From: Ascaphus truei
Lineage: Eukaryota > Chordata > Amphibia > Anura > Ascaphidae
DNA length: 64,000 nucleotides
Assembly: GCA_036426205.1 (NCBI GenBank)
Contig: CM071579.1
Span: 22,224,603 to 22,288,602, forward strand
Reading direction: 5' to 3'
Position 1 is the stretch's first letter; every line of letters starts with the position of its first letter. This document shows positions 12,110 through 23,259 of the stretch, in pieces. Both the position numbers and the translations under genes were made by a program. The notes beneath the pieces are model-generated. The model was given only the letters and a program-made list of their open reading frames with translations, was not told the DNA's origin and made no database searches.

Positions 12110-12545
12110 GATGTTAATGGTAGGCCTAACCACTTACCATGGGTCAACTACCCCCTTCACCCACCCCCTAAACCCCCAACAAACCAGGTAGGTTTTTTTA
12201 ACCCCTTCATTACATTAGTGCTAGCCGCTAAGGTAATGAAGCTGCTTTTATTTTATTTTAATAACATATTATTGAAGCAGGGGGTTTCGAGAGCTTAACC
12301 GCATTAATTTCAGCCCCGGGGACCCCCTGCTTCACGAAGTACTGGCCCCAGTATGGGGTGCCGGTATCCCCCTGTATTTTTTAAATCTCCTGCGTCACGA
12401 CCCACATTACCTGGACATTTAAACATGGCGGAGATACTGGCACCTCATACCGGGACCTGTAACAGGGCTTAAATTAATTCAGTTCAGCTGCGGAGTCCCC
12501 CTGCTTCAATAATATGTTATTAAAATAAAATAAAAGCCTGTTAGA
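12110..12545. repeat. Palindromic dispersed repeat
   Basis: Arms at about 12240-12300 and 12478-12541 are inverted copies containing aacatattattgaagcaggg. Inner words (tatggggtgccggtatcccc and gatactggcacctcata) are also roughly inverted. The left part (ccatgggtcaactaccccct) matches the repeat family at 7.7 and 47.95 kb. Gene-free. Confidence 0.7.
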
Positions 12546-13040
12546 GGCACGCAGGGACAGTGACTGATTCTGTCTACTCTCACTGCGCATCTCTTCCAGA
12601 CTGATGCGGCCCGGTAGGATTCACACAGCAGGATTCCCATTCAGAAGCAGGGACCCCCACTTTGTTAATCCTGATAGGCCATATGTCTGGTCATGGGGGT
12701 TCCGCGAGCAGGAAGCGGTTCGGGCAGCGGCCATCTACGGTTTCCTAGCCGACTACGCGACTAACCATCTGCTGCATCTGTATGTACTAAAATAGCATGT
12801 TTCTATGCCCAAAAAAAAAACAAAAAAGAGTCACAATCCTCTGCCTGGTTCAACTTGGCGTAAACCCTAAAAAGACCATTAATAAGGTAAATGCAGAGTT
12901 AAATTGCTATGTATCAACCAAAAATGTATTTGATACAGCCCGGATGTTTCATATGTATTATTTTCATTGTATGGCTAATATAAATAATATTACATGAATA
13001 AATTATATTTACTAATACTAGTTATAAATAAAAAAAATAA
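12546..13040. other. No gene seen
   Basis: GC-moderate sequence to about 12790 that looks like further dispersed repeat, then AT-rich sequence. A run of A lies near 12811-12820. Confidence 0.4.
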
Positions 13041-13047
13041 GGCACTG

Positions 13048-13090
13048 TAGTTGGAGTGAAACGTACGTCGGACCCTGTGTGATGACGTAG
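13048..13090 (+). repeat. GAAACG core motif copy
   Basis: Contains gtgaaacgtacgtcgg followed by tgatgacg, close to the copy at 38465-38500 (gtgaaacgtacatcaggtgg, then tgacatcacg). It is one of about nine copies of a short core seen in different repeat contexts. Confidence 0.55.
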
Positions 13091-13179
13091 CAAGCAGTCG
13101 ACTTTTTGTAAGGTCTGTAGTGAGATTGTGAGATCAGAGGAAGCGACAGTGTTAGTGCGTGCTTTATTATAATATAAAG

Positions 13180-14155
13180 TATGTATGTATGTCTTTATTT
13201 GTATAGCGCCATAAAATGTACATAGCGCTTCACAGTAGTAATACATGTCATATAAATAACAAATATAAATAACAGATCATGGGAATAAGTGCTTCAGACA
13301 TACTGTAAAAGTAACATTAAGGAAGGAGTCCCTGCTCCGAGGAGCTTACAATCTAATTGGTAGGTAGGGAGAACGTACAGAGACAGTAGGAGGGAATACT
13401 AGTAAGTGTGTCTGCAGGGGGCCAAGCTTTGTGTCATGTGTCCATGATTATCCAGTGCTACTCATATGCTTCTTTAAGCAGATGTGTCTTAAGGTGGGTC
13501 TTAAAGGTGGATAGCGAGGGGGCTAGTCGGGTATTGAGGGGAAGGGCATTCCAGAGGTGTGGGGCAGAAAGTGAGAAAGGTTTAAGGCGGGAGAGAGCTT
13601 TAGATACAAAGGGGGTAGAAAGAAGACATCCTTGAGAAGAACGCAAGAGTCGTGATGGTCCATAGCGAGAAATTAGGGCTGAGATGTAATGAGGGGCAGA
13701 AGAATGTAAAGCTTTAAAAGTGAGCAGTAGAATTGAGTGTGAGATACGCGATTTAATCGGAAGCCAGGAGAGGGATTTCAGAAGGGGAGACGCTGAGACA
13801 GATTTAGGAAAGAGTAGAGTGATTCTGGCAGCAGTGTTTAGGATAGATTGTAGGGGAGACAGGTGAGAGGTAGGAAGGCCGGACAGCAAGAGGTTGCAGT
13901 AATCGAGACGTGAGAGAATGAGGGCCTGAGTCAGAGTTTTAGCAGTTGAGTAACAGAGGAAATGGCGTATCTTTGTGATATTGCGGAGGAAAAAGCGACA
14001 AGTTTTAGAAACGTTTTGAATATGAGAGGAGAATGAGAGAGAGGAATCAAGTGTGACCCCTAGGCAGCGTGCTTGGGCTACTGGGTAAGTGAGATTGGAA
14101 CTACTAGTTACTGGAATAGAAGTGGCAGTACTATTACAGATTAAATCAGCCAGTA
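13180..14155 (-). mobile_element. L2-type LINE, 5'-truncated copy
   Basis: Read on the minus strand it holds the last part of the reverse-transcriptase ORF, then a 3' UTR with attgtaagctcctcgg, a final tacaaataaagac, and a (catac)n tail at 13180-13193. It is the same family as the plus-strand element at 23.1-26.8 kb. 5' truncation is normal for LINEs. Confidence 0.88.
13458..14155 (-). CDS. C-terminal part of L2-type ORF2 (reverse transcriptase thumb and tail)
   Basis: The minus-strand frame is open from about 14150 down to a stop near 13458, although it has no methionine of its own. Recognisable L2/CR1 family words are [52 protein letters not shown] and NALPLNTR. The last ~145 residues correspond closely to the plus-strand copy at 25.9-26.45 kb. 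The domain lies downstream of the catalytic palm, so this fragment has no activity by itself. The absence of stops suggests a fairly young insertion. Confidence 0.8.
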
Positions 14156-14774
14156 TATAGGGCGAAAGATAGACTCAATTAGCAGCATATATTGGCAAAC
14201 AACAGCCTTCTGCTGTGAATAGAAGCCAAGGGCCTTTTTCCCGTCTACAAACCACTAACTGTGAACTCTCGTAGATAATATCTGCAATATAGGATTTTTT
14301 TGTAGCTAACTGAATATCTTACTTTTACAATATTATATGCTAATAGCATTAAGTCCTATGCAATCTAATGTCCTTATAGAGGCTTGAGAATTCAGAACTT
14401 AGAATATCTACAGATTGCAACACTGTGACTAATTACACTTCTGGGCACTTTGTGATTCCTTGATAGGAGGTATCACAACCATTCCACTACAGTATTTATG
14501 AAGCATTTGTTTTTACTCCTAGTAATAAGCCTCACGCATCCCAAAGTGTTTGTATAGGTTTGGTAATTTTGAATTTAGTATCACTAATTACGTTTTTGAG
14601 CACTCTGCCACTTTACGAGTTGAGTAATCACAGCTTTTGTAGCACTCAACACACAATGAATAAATCAATGATCGAATCTATCCTGAATATCCCGTAATTG
14701 GGAACTGTCACTGGCAGCTCTTCACTCACCTCTTTTACTCGTCATATGATTGAACAAACTGTGCTGTTTTCGCA
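14156..14774. other. No gene seen
   Basis: AT-rich, unique-looking sequence without repeat ends or coding signal. Confidence 0.5.
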
Positions 14775-14776
14775 TA

Positions 14777-15781
14777 CAGCTCAACCCTGCTGTAGCGTGA
14801 TCCGCTAAAATGCAGATCCGTTTACAACGCGGTGTGAGCGTGGCTCCCATTTTTTTGCAAACTTCCAGGATTTGCTGAGAGGAATGTCCGTCTTCCTACA
14901 CACACGCACACACACACACACAGTTTTTGTGACATCTATTGGAGGGAGTTGGAAAAATTCCATGTAGGACCAGCATCTGACCCCAGAGAGTTGTTTTATT
15001 CCCTTTTCACTGTATCACAACTTTTTGTATTGCTGCTCTGTTCAGCATCCACATAAGGAATTGGGATATTTCATTCAAATAGTGCTTCTTTACTTTCATC
15101 TATTCACTTTTTACAACTACTCTAGAACCAGCATCTGAACAGGAGCAGTTTAAGCCTTCCACTGCCCGGGGGTCTGCAACATGTTGCATTGCATATAGTT
15201 TTATTTTTGTGTTGCAGTGAAAGGGTTAAAAAAAGAGCGCAGTCTAAGAGACTAGAACAGGCTTGAGAAGCCTGGATGGGACGTGCAAAAAAACACTTGA
15301 TAATGTTCTGTCTTCGCTGAACTGTGTGACATTTCCTCCTTTTTAGCAGTGTAAATATTAGCCTTGCAAATGGAATCTAGAAAGTGCCCCCCCCAAACCC
15401 AAATCTGCACTCTCATCTATGAAGATCCTGAACCAGTCTGCATCGCATGGTGTAAGTCCTTGCTGTGAGTGTCCATGGCACCAGCCTCCAAGTTGCCTGC
15501 ATCACCGCGATCTCCACCATGTTCCGTGTTGGCTCTCAGACGCCACTGCCTCAGACTCTGCCGCCTCAGACTCCGCTGCTGGGGGGAGGGAGGGGAAGTA
15601 ATGGCTATTTGTCCTGTGCTGCTGTCCCGATGGGCAACCATAATCGGATATGCAAGGCCTGGCAGGAGCAGATCGGGGTATAGAGGGAAGAATAGGAAGG
15701 GGTGCACCGGAGTGCGCTGCTGGTTATAACGCGGTCTCATTATGTGGACCCCGAGTACCATGTTATAACGGGTTACAGCTG
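14777..15781. mobile_element. TA-flanked inverted-repeat element (Tc1/mariner-style), tentative
   Basis: Left end CAGCTCAACCCTGCTGTAGC and the reverse of the right end, CAGCTGTAACCCGTTATAAC, are similar. Both sides are flanked by TA (14775-14776 and 15782-15783). Inside both ends, words like acaacgcgg and ataacgcgg recur in inverted orientation. No transposase is visible; the 149-codon minus-strand frame at 15417-15866 has low complexity and crosses the right end. A (CA)n tract lies at about 14897-14921. Confidence 0.5.
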
Positions 15782-15783
15782 TA

Positions 15784-16588
15784 TTTGGATACCACTCCTT
15801 CTGTGCTGCTACTTTGAATCTTTGTCCTGGGAGTACCTGAAAGCGGCTGAAAACAGGATGCTGCACTAAGTATAGATTTCACATTGAGAGGAAATGGAGT
15901 GTCTGATATATACTTTTGGCAATCAATCAATATTGATTATTGTGAATATTTTATTTTTACATAGATGCACAATTTATAAAGGTTTGTGTTACTATTTAGC
16001 ACTAAAGTTGTGACATACAAAAAAGAACCAAACATGATCTCAGTATACAGGCCGCTTAAACAATATGTACTCAGTTTCCACACTAGTAACCTATAACAAA
16101 CAGACAAGTTTAATTGGGAAAAATAGTCTTAATATTTAGATTCAGAGACTGGAATTATAGTTCATATGCCTTGTGCTGCTGTGTAAAATATTCACCCTAA
16201 CACCCTGCTAAATATAAGTATTGTTAATAATTAAAACCTGCCCTCTGAGTGACAAGGGGCTTGTTATAAATTTGGAGCTCTACCTTCATAGATTAAAACA
16301 GAAACATGATTTTACTCACTTGAAGTTGCCATAGTTTCTCCTCCATAGAATGATTCCCTGGGGGTGGATACAATGCGGCACCAGGACTTGTCAGCTTGCT
16401 GTCCGGTACAGTTATACAGTGTGTGGTGATGTTGCAGGGGCGGATTTGACAGAATGTGTCAAAGAGAAATCATTAAAACCTTTTTCTGGCAATTAAACAC
16501 TTTTAAACTGCCTCAGTCACACACCTTCTTTTCTAGCATTCAGCTATAATTTTGCTGATTCTGTCATGAGTATCATGCAGGGACTACA
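15784..16588. other. No gene seen
   Basis: AT-rich, unique-looking sequence. Nothing recognised. Confidence 0.5.
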
Positions 16589-16596
16589 GTTTACAG

Positions 16597-16935
16597 CAGG
16601 GGTGTGCAATCTTTTCCCCCCGCACAACCCCCACCCCCCACCTGCCGGCTCTTCCCCCACCTCCTCCTCGCGTCCCCCGTCCTTGCCTTGGCTCCGGTGT
16701 TCTGACGTCACATCATCACGTTGTCATGGCAATGTGGCATCACACGACCCAGTGGCATAATTTGTCTCCGCGCTGCCATTGTGACGTATCGCTAGAAGCC
16801 GTCTGAGCCACGGTAAGTGAAGTTACAGAGGCCTTTCATTTAAATGCCTTTGGGAAGAGCACAGGGCTTCTGTAACCGCGGCGCCACCGGTAGCGAATAT
16901 CCTGGGGTGCGGGCTCCCTAGTTTGCGCACCCCTG
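16597..16935. mobile_element. hAT-like MITE, 339 bp, with 8-bp target duplication
   Basis: The ends CAGGGGTGTGCAATC and (reversed) CAGGGGTGCGCAAAC agree at 12 of 15 positions. Flanking 8-mers gtttacag (16589-16596) and gcttagag (16936-16943) agree at 6 of 8 and keep the nTnnnnAn-type pattern typical of hAT targets. The interior is GC-rich and non-coding. Confidence 0.82.
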
Positions 16936-17145
16936 GCTTAGAGCTATACCCGTTGGCAATTTAGTCACGATTTTTTAGGTCCCAGATGGAGAGTGAAACT
17001 TTGTCAAGGAAATCCCAAAATCAGAATGGGGCCCAAGTCATAAGATGTTATTGTACATTTAAAAATGCTGTGCTAAAAAGTAATTGAAAGGTTCAGAAAA
17101 CATGCGTTATGTATATAAAGACGTTGTGCATATGATTAGAGATGG

Positions 17146-17300
17146 GCACATTTTATATTCGGATTTGAATATGCCACGGATTGGCCGGCTCTTACAGCCG
17201 GGGAAATCCGCAGATTAGTCTCCAAAAATCTAATACAAAGTTTTTTTTCCTATCACTGAAAATCCGACCGTTGGATTAGTAATGTGACCCTGAAAACTGA
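17146..17300. mobile_element. Left end of a hAT-like MITE, right end not found
   Basis: It begins tagagatgggcacatttt, like the left ends at 10768 and 58556, followed by a palindrome around gccggctcttacagccgg. The right end (cccatctct-type) is not present before the minisatellite at 17.33 kb, so this copy is broken. Confidence 0.55.
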
Positions 17301-17329
17301 TTCCCAATCCGAAGAACGGAATTATAACA

Positions 17330-17520
17330 TGGGGAGGAGGAGCCGAGGAGGAGGAGCTTGGGAGTATAAATAGGGGGAGGAGGAGCGAAGGAGGAGTATA
17401 AATAGGGGGAGGAGGAGCCGAGGTGGAGTATAAATAGGAGGAGGAGCCGAGGCGTATAAATAGAGGGAGGAGCAGAGGAGGAGTATAAATAGAGGGAGGA
17501 GGAGTCGAAGAGGAATATAT
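17330..17520. repeat. GA-rich minisatellite carrying five TATA-box words
   Basis: Degenerate ~26-32-bp units of gaggaggagccgaggaggag type each end in gtataaatag. The TATAAATA words start at 17365, 17397, 17429, 17455 and 17484. The purine-strand bias is nearly complete. No transcript evidence. Confidence 0.85.
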
Positions 17521-17549
17521 ACATTTTCTATTTCACCAGAGACAGACAG

Positions 17550-17665
17550 AAAAAGTCAGCGTAAGGCTGTGTTTGTAGTTCCGGCGACAGGGACGCGGCT
17601 TCGCGGCAAAACAAATGCATTGCCGCCATCGCGTGCACTTATAGTAAGCGCAACTCAGCGGCAAT
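17550..17665. repeat. GC-rich foldback repeat fragment
   Basis: Contains gtaaggctgtgtttgtagtt, gcggcaaaacaaatgcattg and cttatagtaagcgc. It resembles the 38793-39014 element (cactataagcacggcc, caatgcttttgttttc) in inverted form. It runs straight into the 30-bp minisatellite. Confidence 0.5.
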
Positions 17666-17670
17666 GAGTA

Positions 17671-18304
17671 GAAGAGGTAGGATAGACCTGCAATGTGTTA
17701 GAAGAGGTAGGATAGGCCCACAATGTGTTAGAAGAGGTAGGATAGGCCTGCAATGTGTTAGAAGAGGTAGGATAGGCCTGCAATGTGTTAGAAGAGGTAG
17801 GATAGACCTGCAATGTGTTAGATGAGGTAGGATAGGCCTTCAATGTGTTGTTAGAAGAGATAGGATACGCCTGCAATGTGTTAGAAGGAGTAGGATAGGC
17901 CTGCAATGTGTTAGAAGAGGTAGGATAGGCCTGCAATGTGTTAGAAGGAGTAGGATAGGCCTGCAATGTGTTAGAAGAGGTAGGATAGGCCTGCAATGTG
18001 TTAGAAGAGAAGGATAGCTCTGCAATGTGTTAGAAGAGTAGGTAGGATAGGCCTGCAATGTGTTAGAGAGGTAGGATAGGCCTGCAAGTGTTTAGAAGAG
18101 GTAGAATAGGTCTGAAATGTGTTAGAAGAGAAAGGATAGCTCTGCAATGTGTTAGAAGGAGTAGGATAGGCCTGCAATGTGTTCTTAGAAGAGGTAGGAT
18201 AGGCCTGCAATGTGTTAGAAGAGGTAGTATAAGCCTGCAATGTTTCAGAAGAGGTAGGATAGGCCTGCAGTGTGTTAGAAGAGGTAGGATAGGCCTGCAA
18301 TGTG
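17671..18304. repeat. 30-bp-unit minisatellite, ~21 copies
   Basis: Unit gaagaggtaggataggcctg followed by caatgtgtta. Most copies are 29-32 bp with few substitutions. The period of 30 gives ten-residue repeats in open frames on both strands, which are not genes. Some units have 1-4-bp indels that break the frame. Confidence 0.95.
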
Positions 18305-18365
18305 CTGTTTGGAAGATTCCTGCCCCAAAGAGCTTAAGATCTATAGGCAGGGTAAGTTGAAACAT
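18305..18365 (-). mobile_element. L2-type 3' UTR fragment
   Basis: The stretch attcctgccccaaagagctt followed by aagatctataggcaggg matches the antisense UTR words at 13322-13365 (gtccctgctccgaggagctt, acaatctaattggtagg). A short remnant. Confidence 0.5.
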
Positions 18366-18469
18366 TGAGAACAGGGGATGAGAGAGCTGATGAGTCTCAG
18401 AATACAATAGTGCAGCTGTAACATTACCGAACTTCAGTGAACAGCACAAAATGGCGACACCCTTTGACT

Positions 18470-18655
18470 GCCCTTCGGCTAACGCCTTTGGGGCAACTCA
18501 GGTGTTATGAGGGAGGGGCTGATGAACTCCAGGAAAATCTTTGTGTCCTCATACTTTTAACCCCTTCCATGCTGGCTTGGTGGACAGCAGCAGTGAAGGC
18601 AAATTGGGGGACCTATCTTCGGTAGGTGCCTTTGAGGCGACTCAGGTGTTATGTC
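18470..18655. repeat. Pair of degenerate direct repeats
   Basis: The words cctttggggcaactcaggtg and cctttgaggcgactcaggtg recur about 142 bp apart, each followed by ttatg. Likely a local duplication inside an unrecognised repeat. Confidence 0.5.
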
Positions 18656-18659
18656 CCAG

Positions 18660-20765
18660 AGATTCTTTTATAGAAATGAAAAAGCAGACATGTTCTGCAA
18701 GAGAGAGGGGGAGTATGAAACAAGAAACTATTCTCTTACTTTTATCCTTTCATCAGTGTTTCTAAAAACCTCTCCTCGGGAAAGCGATATTTGCAAGCAC
18801 ATACTGTGTGCACTTATTGTGCATATTAGTGTGTGGTGTCTGGTTTGTTATTCCCAAACTCTACCTTGGCTGAGGTTTCCTGAACAAAGGGTTTTTAGAT
18901 ATTCTGTATCATATAAAAGCTTGCAGTGCTCTGCTCTGCACCTGCCACCTACACATTTTTGTTACTTGCTTCATTTATGCATCGTTTTCTTTGTAATCCA
19001 GTCACTGTCAACATGGTGTCCTTACAATTTGAGAACAATATTCTTCATACAAACTTGCACATGTCACCGGTGATATGAAGCCAATCACACATCTCTGGAA
19101 TCCTATTCTGCCTCATTGTTATGAATATGCTATGCCTGTCATACTGTAGCTACTCTGCAGCTCTGCTCAACCAAGATTTTATTTTTTCCCCAACTGTTTA
19201 TATAATTGCAGATTTTATGGGATACAGAAAGAGAAGGAAAACATGGGGGGGGGGTTGACACATTGATTATAAAAATACCAGACAACATGAATCCAAAATC
19301 AAAATGAAAGTAGGCGGGAGAGAGAACAAAAGGGAAAAATATGGCCGTCACTTGCGCGTCGATAAATCCACGAAACGGACTAGTTACTTCCGGGATACTC
19401 AACTAGTAATGGTGGTGCTTTAGACTATGACTGGAGGGAACTCACGCAGGGGGGAAACTTATAGTAAGGACGTGTCCACTTTTAGGCCTTGCCTACCATT
19501 TGAAAAAAATCAGGGCTTCCATATCAAGGCAAACTCGTAGCACTTCTCTCTTAGAAAAAGTCTTTATGTTTCCAGAGCATGCCAAACTCGCCGTTTCATG
19601 GTATTTATGGTTGGGACATCATGCTTTGTCCATAAAGCTGTCTTGCAATATTTTTCTGTGGAGAGGATATGAGAGGTACCTTTGGAAGATTTTTTAGGGA
19701 AGAACCATGACCGGCCTGCCTTGCAAGACTTCCTACCAGGCTCGTCTTAAAGAAGTACCCAGAAGAAGAGAATGTATGGATATTAGAGAATAGTTGTCAG
19801 CAATATGATACTATCACTAGACAAAATAACCAACAAGCCATTTTTTCCACACCCTCTGAAGAAATCAGACAGATGAAAAGAATTAATGGCATATTACCTT
19901 ACTGGCGTTATCTACCACCTCAGCATTCTACTTGATGGCCATGCCTTCTGACCTCTTGGTTACTGATGCGTAGCTATCCCCCCAATCTTCTTCCTCTAAT
20001 GATTTAGCCTGTTAACAGTGTCAGTATATAAATACTGTATATAGGCTTAGGTTTATTAAATGGTGCAAACCCCCTAAAAAGGCATTTATGTGCATGGGTT
20101 TTATAGTTCCTTGGGGATTAACACTGCTTTGAAAATAAGGGCCATCACGTCACTTATCATTTTGTTTGTGTGTAGCACGGTTTTCTTATTTTGATTGCTC
20201 TAGTAGCTGCCTAAATACCAGGACAGTTGGTGGTTGGGGATCTCTGGATTAGAATATGAATCATTAATAGAATAATCGTGGCTTCAGTGACAAAAACCTG
20301 AAAGGATTTGATTTAGTGAGACGGTATTCCCACGATTACTGCTCGTGCACAAAGGCAGTGAAGTAACACATACAGAAACTTCTTACATGCATCCTATCTC
20401 ATTAAATATGGGCCAAATGTGTTTATAGGGATGGCCAATCAGTGAGGTACACTGCTGAAGAGTAAGGCTTCTTTACCGTGATGTATACGTATTTACAGTT
20501 CTCCAGAAGAGTGAAAGGGTTTTCCAGTGGGTGACATGGCCTTCCAGTGAGTCTGCTTCTAGAGGAAAGCTCTTCACAAATGCATGAGACTTAACCCTTC
20601 CAGGACAAAATTGTCTACATTGTATATAACCTGTAATTATTGAAAATACTTGGAGGATCTCCGACCTCTTTCAGTTGAGGTGGGGTCTACAGTCTGTTAA
20701 ATATTTGGGAGTTTTGAAGCTTCTCCAGCACTGAAACAGGTTTAAGTGGAGTATGAAACTGAGTG
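18660..20765. other. Unique-looking DNA, no gene confirmed
   Basis: A stop-free stretch of about 70 codons on the plus strand ends at about 19939, before a TGA. It has mixed amino-acid composition and no recognised family. Nothing else supports an exon. Confidence 0.4.
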
Positions 20766-20769
20766 AGAA

Positions 20770-20870
20770 GTATGTCACACTTTGATAAAGCGCTACGGCG
20801 TGAAACGCGTAACTGGGCTGTAACCTCATTTTTGTTATGTCGACCCATTATATATATTTTTTTACTGGAG
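20770..20870 (+). repeat. GAAACG core motif copy
   Basis: Contains tttgataaagcgctacggcg followed by tgaaacgcgtaactgggctg. The gcgc..gcg part can pair, so an RNA copy would form a short stem just before GAAACG. It is the same core as at 13.05, 26.05 and 38.46 kb. Confidence 0.6.
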
Positions 20871-21829
20871 CGCATTTCTCTGTACGTTTTTTATTTTCTC
20901 ATTTGTAGTGCACCGCACTGCTCACTCAGTTACCTGCTTCTACATCTGGCAGATTGCACATGGAACACTAAAGGATCTGCAGGACGGATGGTCTGTTCTT
21001 GTTATTTGGCTGTGGGAAGGCATGGACATTTGAGCCCAAAGTCCTAAACGCAGTTATCTCTGTATACGTTAGCCTTCTGTAACAGTATATTGATATTGGA
21101 TATTCAGGCAGGCGTTAGCTTTCCCCCACACTAAGCCTGGTATATGATGGATTGCATTTCCTTATTGGTATTCCTGATATGAAATCAATAGATGTATTTA
21201 TTGCATACATGTTTTTCTATGTCTCTGAGCACCACGGCCCTTTTTTGGGCTGCGTTTTATATACAGCATGATCATGCTGTGTATAAACCAAAGACACTAA
21301 TCATATTCTTCAGTTATATGCCTCCACGAGATAAAAACAGCTTTACAGCATGTCAGCAAAATACAATTTTAAATGTTTTTATTATTCCTCATCTGCCTGA
21401 TTAAGGTTAGCACAGTTTCATATGTTAATGTAAATCAAACAGAAGAAGAACACCCAGGGACTCTGACTGCTACAGTGAAATTTATTGAAAGTTTGTCCCG
21501 AGCCTAGTATAGCAATTATTATTCATAAGTCATTTTCCTGCAATCGGCGTTCAGCACGTCTCTCCCTCAAATGCCAAGAGAATGCCAAAAACCTATAAGG
21601 TCATTCTTATATAAAGGAAGACTTCCTGGAATTTACAGTATTGAGATTTTCTTGGCATACAAATTACATATTTGTAGTATAGACTAAAGAAAGGAGGTTA
21701 ACCCCATCTCTGCCAGTGTCGCATATCACATAGCAAGGCACTGAGGGGGTTAAAGAATCAGACACTGGTCACATATTTGATTTATAAATTGAAGAAACAT
21801 AATTTTTGTATTTATTAAGCACTAACATA
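20871..21829. other. No gene seen
   Basis: Unique-looking sequence with short open frames only. Confidence 0.5.
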
Positions 21830-22400
21830 CTCCGCAGTGGGATTACAGTAATGCAATACTGTAATACAGTGCTTTGACTTTTACATTTAATACCCGAATA
21901 TATACCCCAGCAGAAATTCTGGAATATTTTACATTTGTTAATGGTGCTTTTATCAGAATGGGGAGCAGGGGGAACCCCATTCATTTCAGCTACCCTTTAA
22001 AACTAATGGAACATATCACATGGTATAGGAACCAATGGGACTGTCTGCAATCCCATTGGCTGTAATACCATGTGATATCAGCCATGTGGTTTTAAGGATG
22101 TGAAGTACCTCCCTTGGAGATGATGTCACATCCTTAATTTTTTTTTAAAGATCACATGATACAGCGTCCAATCGGATTGGAGTTGTACCAACTGACCCTA
22201 AAATGCGACAGCATAGGCCCTATATAAGGCCTATTCCGTCTAATTTTAGCTCAAGAAGATGACGAGGCAACTTCAGTTGATGGATTACCATGGGGTACAT
22301 TGGATTGCAAATAAAGAAGATAGAAGATTAAAGAAAAGAAGAAAATAATGACAAAAGAAGATAGAAGAAGGAGAAAGAAGATGACATTGAACTTGTAACC
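21830..22400. repeat. Dispersed repeat with inverted segments and a GA-rich tail
   Basis: Inverted pairs include atcacatggtat with ataccatgtgat, and taaggatgtga with gtcacatcctta. A purine-rich stretch (aagaagatagaag repeats) runs about 22312-22385. No coding capacity. Family unknown. Confidence 0.5.
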
Positions 22401-22569
22401 TCCTTTGTAAAACCCACATTTGATTCTTCTGTCTCCTAATCACCCCTTGATGTGTCTCTTAATTAAATCCAACTTGTAACACATAGCCAGGACAACAGCC
22501 AGTTTAGAAGTACAATTTGTTTAAATGTGTCTCATATGTGCTAATTGAGCTGGTTGGGCTGAACTTAAT

Positions 22570-23020
22570 TCAGTCAGGTGACTTGTAAGACCTGTCTACC
22601 TGAACAAGCTCCTCACCCCTACCACATGCAGCACTTATCATCTGAGATCAGACTCCAAAAGACTGTTCATGGTCCCAAGGCTCAGCAAAGTATCCGGCCG
22701 CTCCTCCTTCTCTTACCGTGCACCCCAAAACTGGAACAATCTACCGGAGACTCTCACATCCACCACCAGTCTAATTTCTTTCAAAACTAAGGCTGTCTCA
22801 CATTTTAATCTGGTCTGTAACTGTTACCTACGCCTATAATATATATTCTCTAACTGTGCATGCAATGTCTTGTATATAATGTATACCCTGTTCACTTATG
22901 TAACTGTATTTGTAACCATGTATTATTTGTCATTTTAACTCTGTGCCCAGGACATACTTGAAAACAAGAGGTAACTCTCAGTGTATTACTTCCTGGTAAA
23001 ACATTTTATGAATAAATATA
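22570..23020 (+). mobile_element. CR1/L2-type LINE 3' end, different subfamily
   Basis: One frame carries the common LINE C-terminal pattern RSSFSYRAPQNWNNLPETL, followed by a serine-rich SFKTK motif. The 3' UTR ends gtattacttcctggtaaaac, then attttatgaataaat. The same 3' end occurs on the minus strand at 57180-57348. Confidence 0.8.
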
Positions 23021-23259
23021 GCTAGAGGGGAGCAGCAATGCTGGGGCCTGCAGCATACATTTAAAGCAGCCCATATTTAAAGTAGCATTTTTTAAGTAGC
23101 AGTAGCATGCAGTGTGGAGTTGAACAGGGAGTTTAACAGGAGTGAAGCAAGTGGACAACACAACATCTACTGACCCTGAATCCTGGATTTGGAACTACGC
23201 TGAGAAGGAGGACATTATCTATCCCAGACTGCACATCTCAGCTCTAAATTATTGCTGCC

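Noticed and set aside
15417..15866. A 149-codon minus-strand frame as a transposase
   Set aside because: It shows no catalytic triad or helix-turn-helix, is Gln/Ser/Arg-rich, and runs across the putative element end.
17655..18449. Repeated LQAYPTSSNT-type peptide frames resembling a repeat protein
   Set aside because: The 30-bp unit gives ten-residue repeats automatically, and indels between units break the frame.
19700..19945. A possible decayed coding exon (~70 stop-free codons)
   Set aside because: Length is within chance for this base composition, no homologous family is recognised, and no splice context fits.
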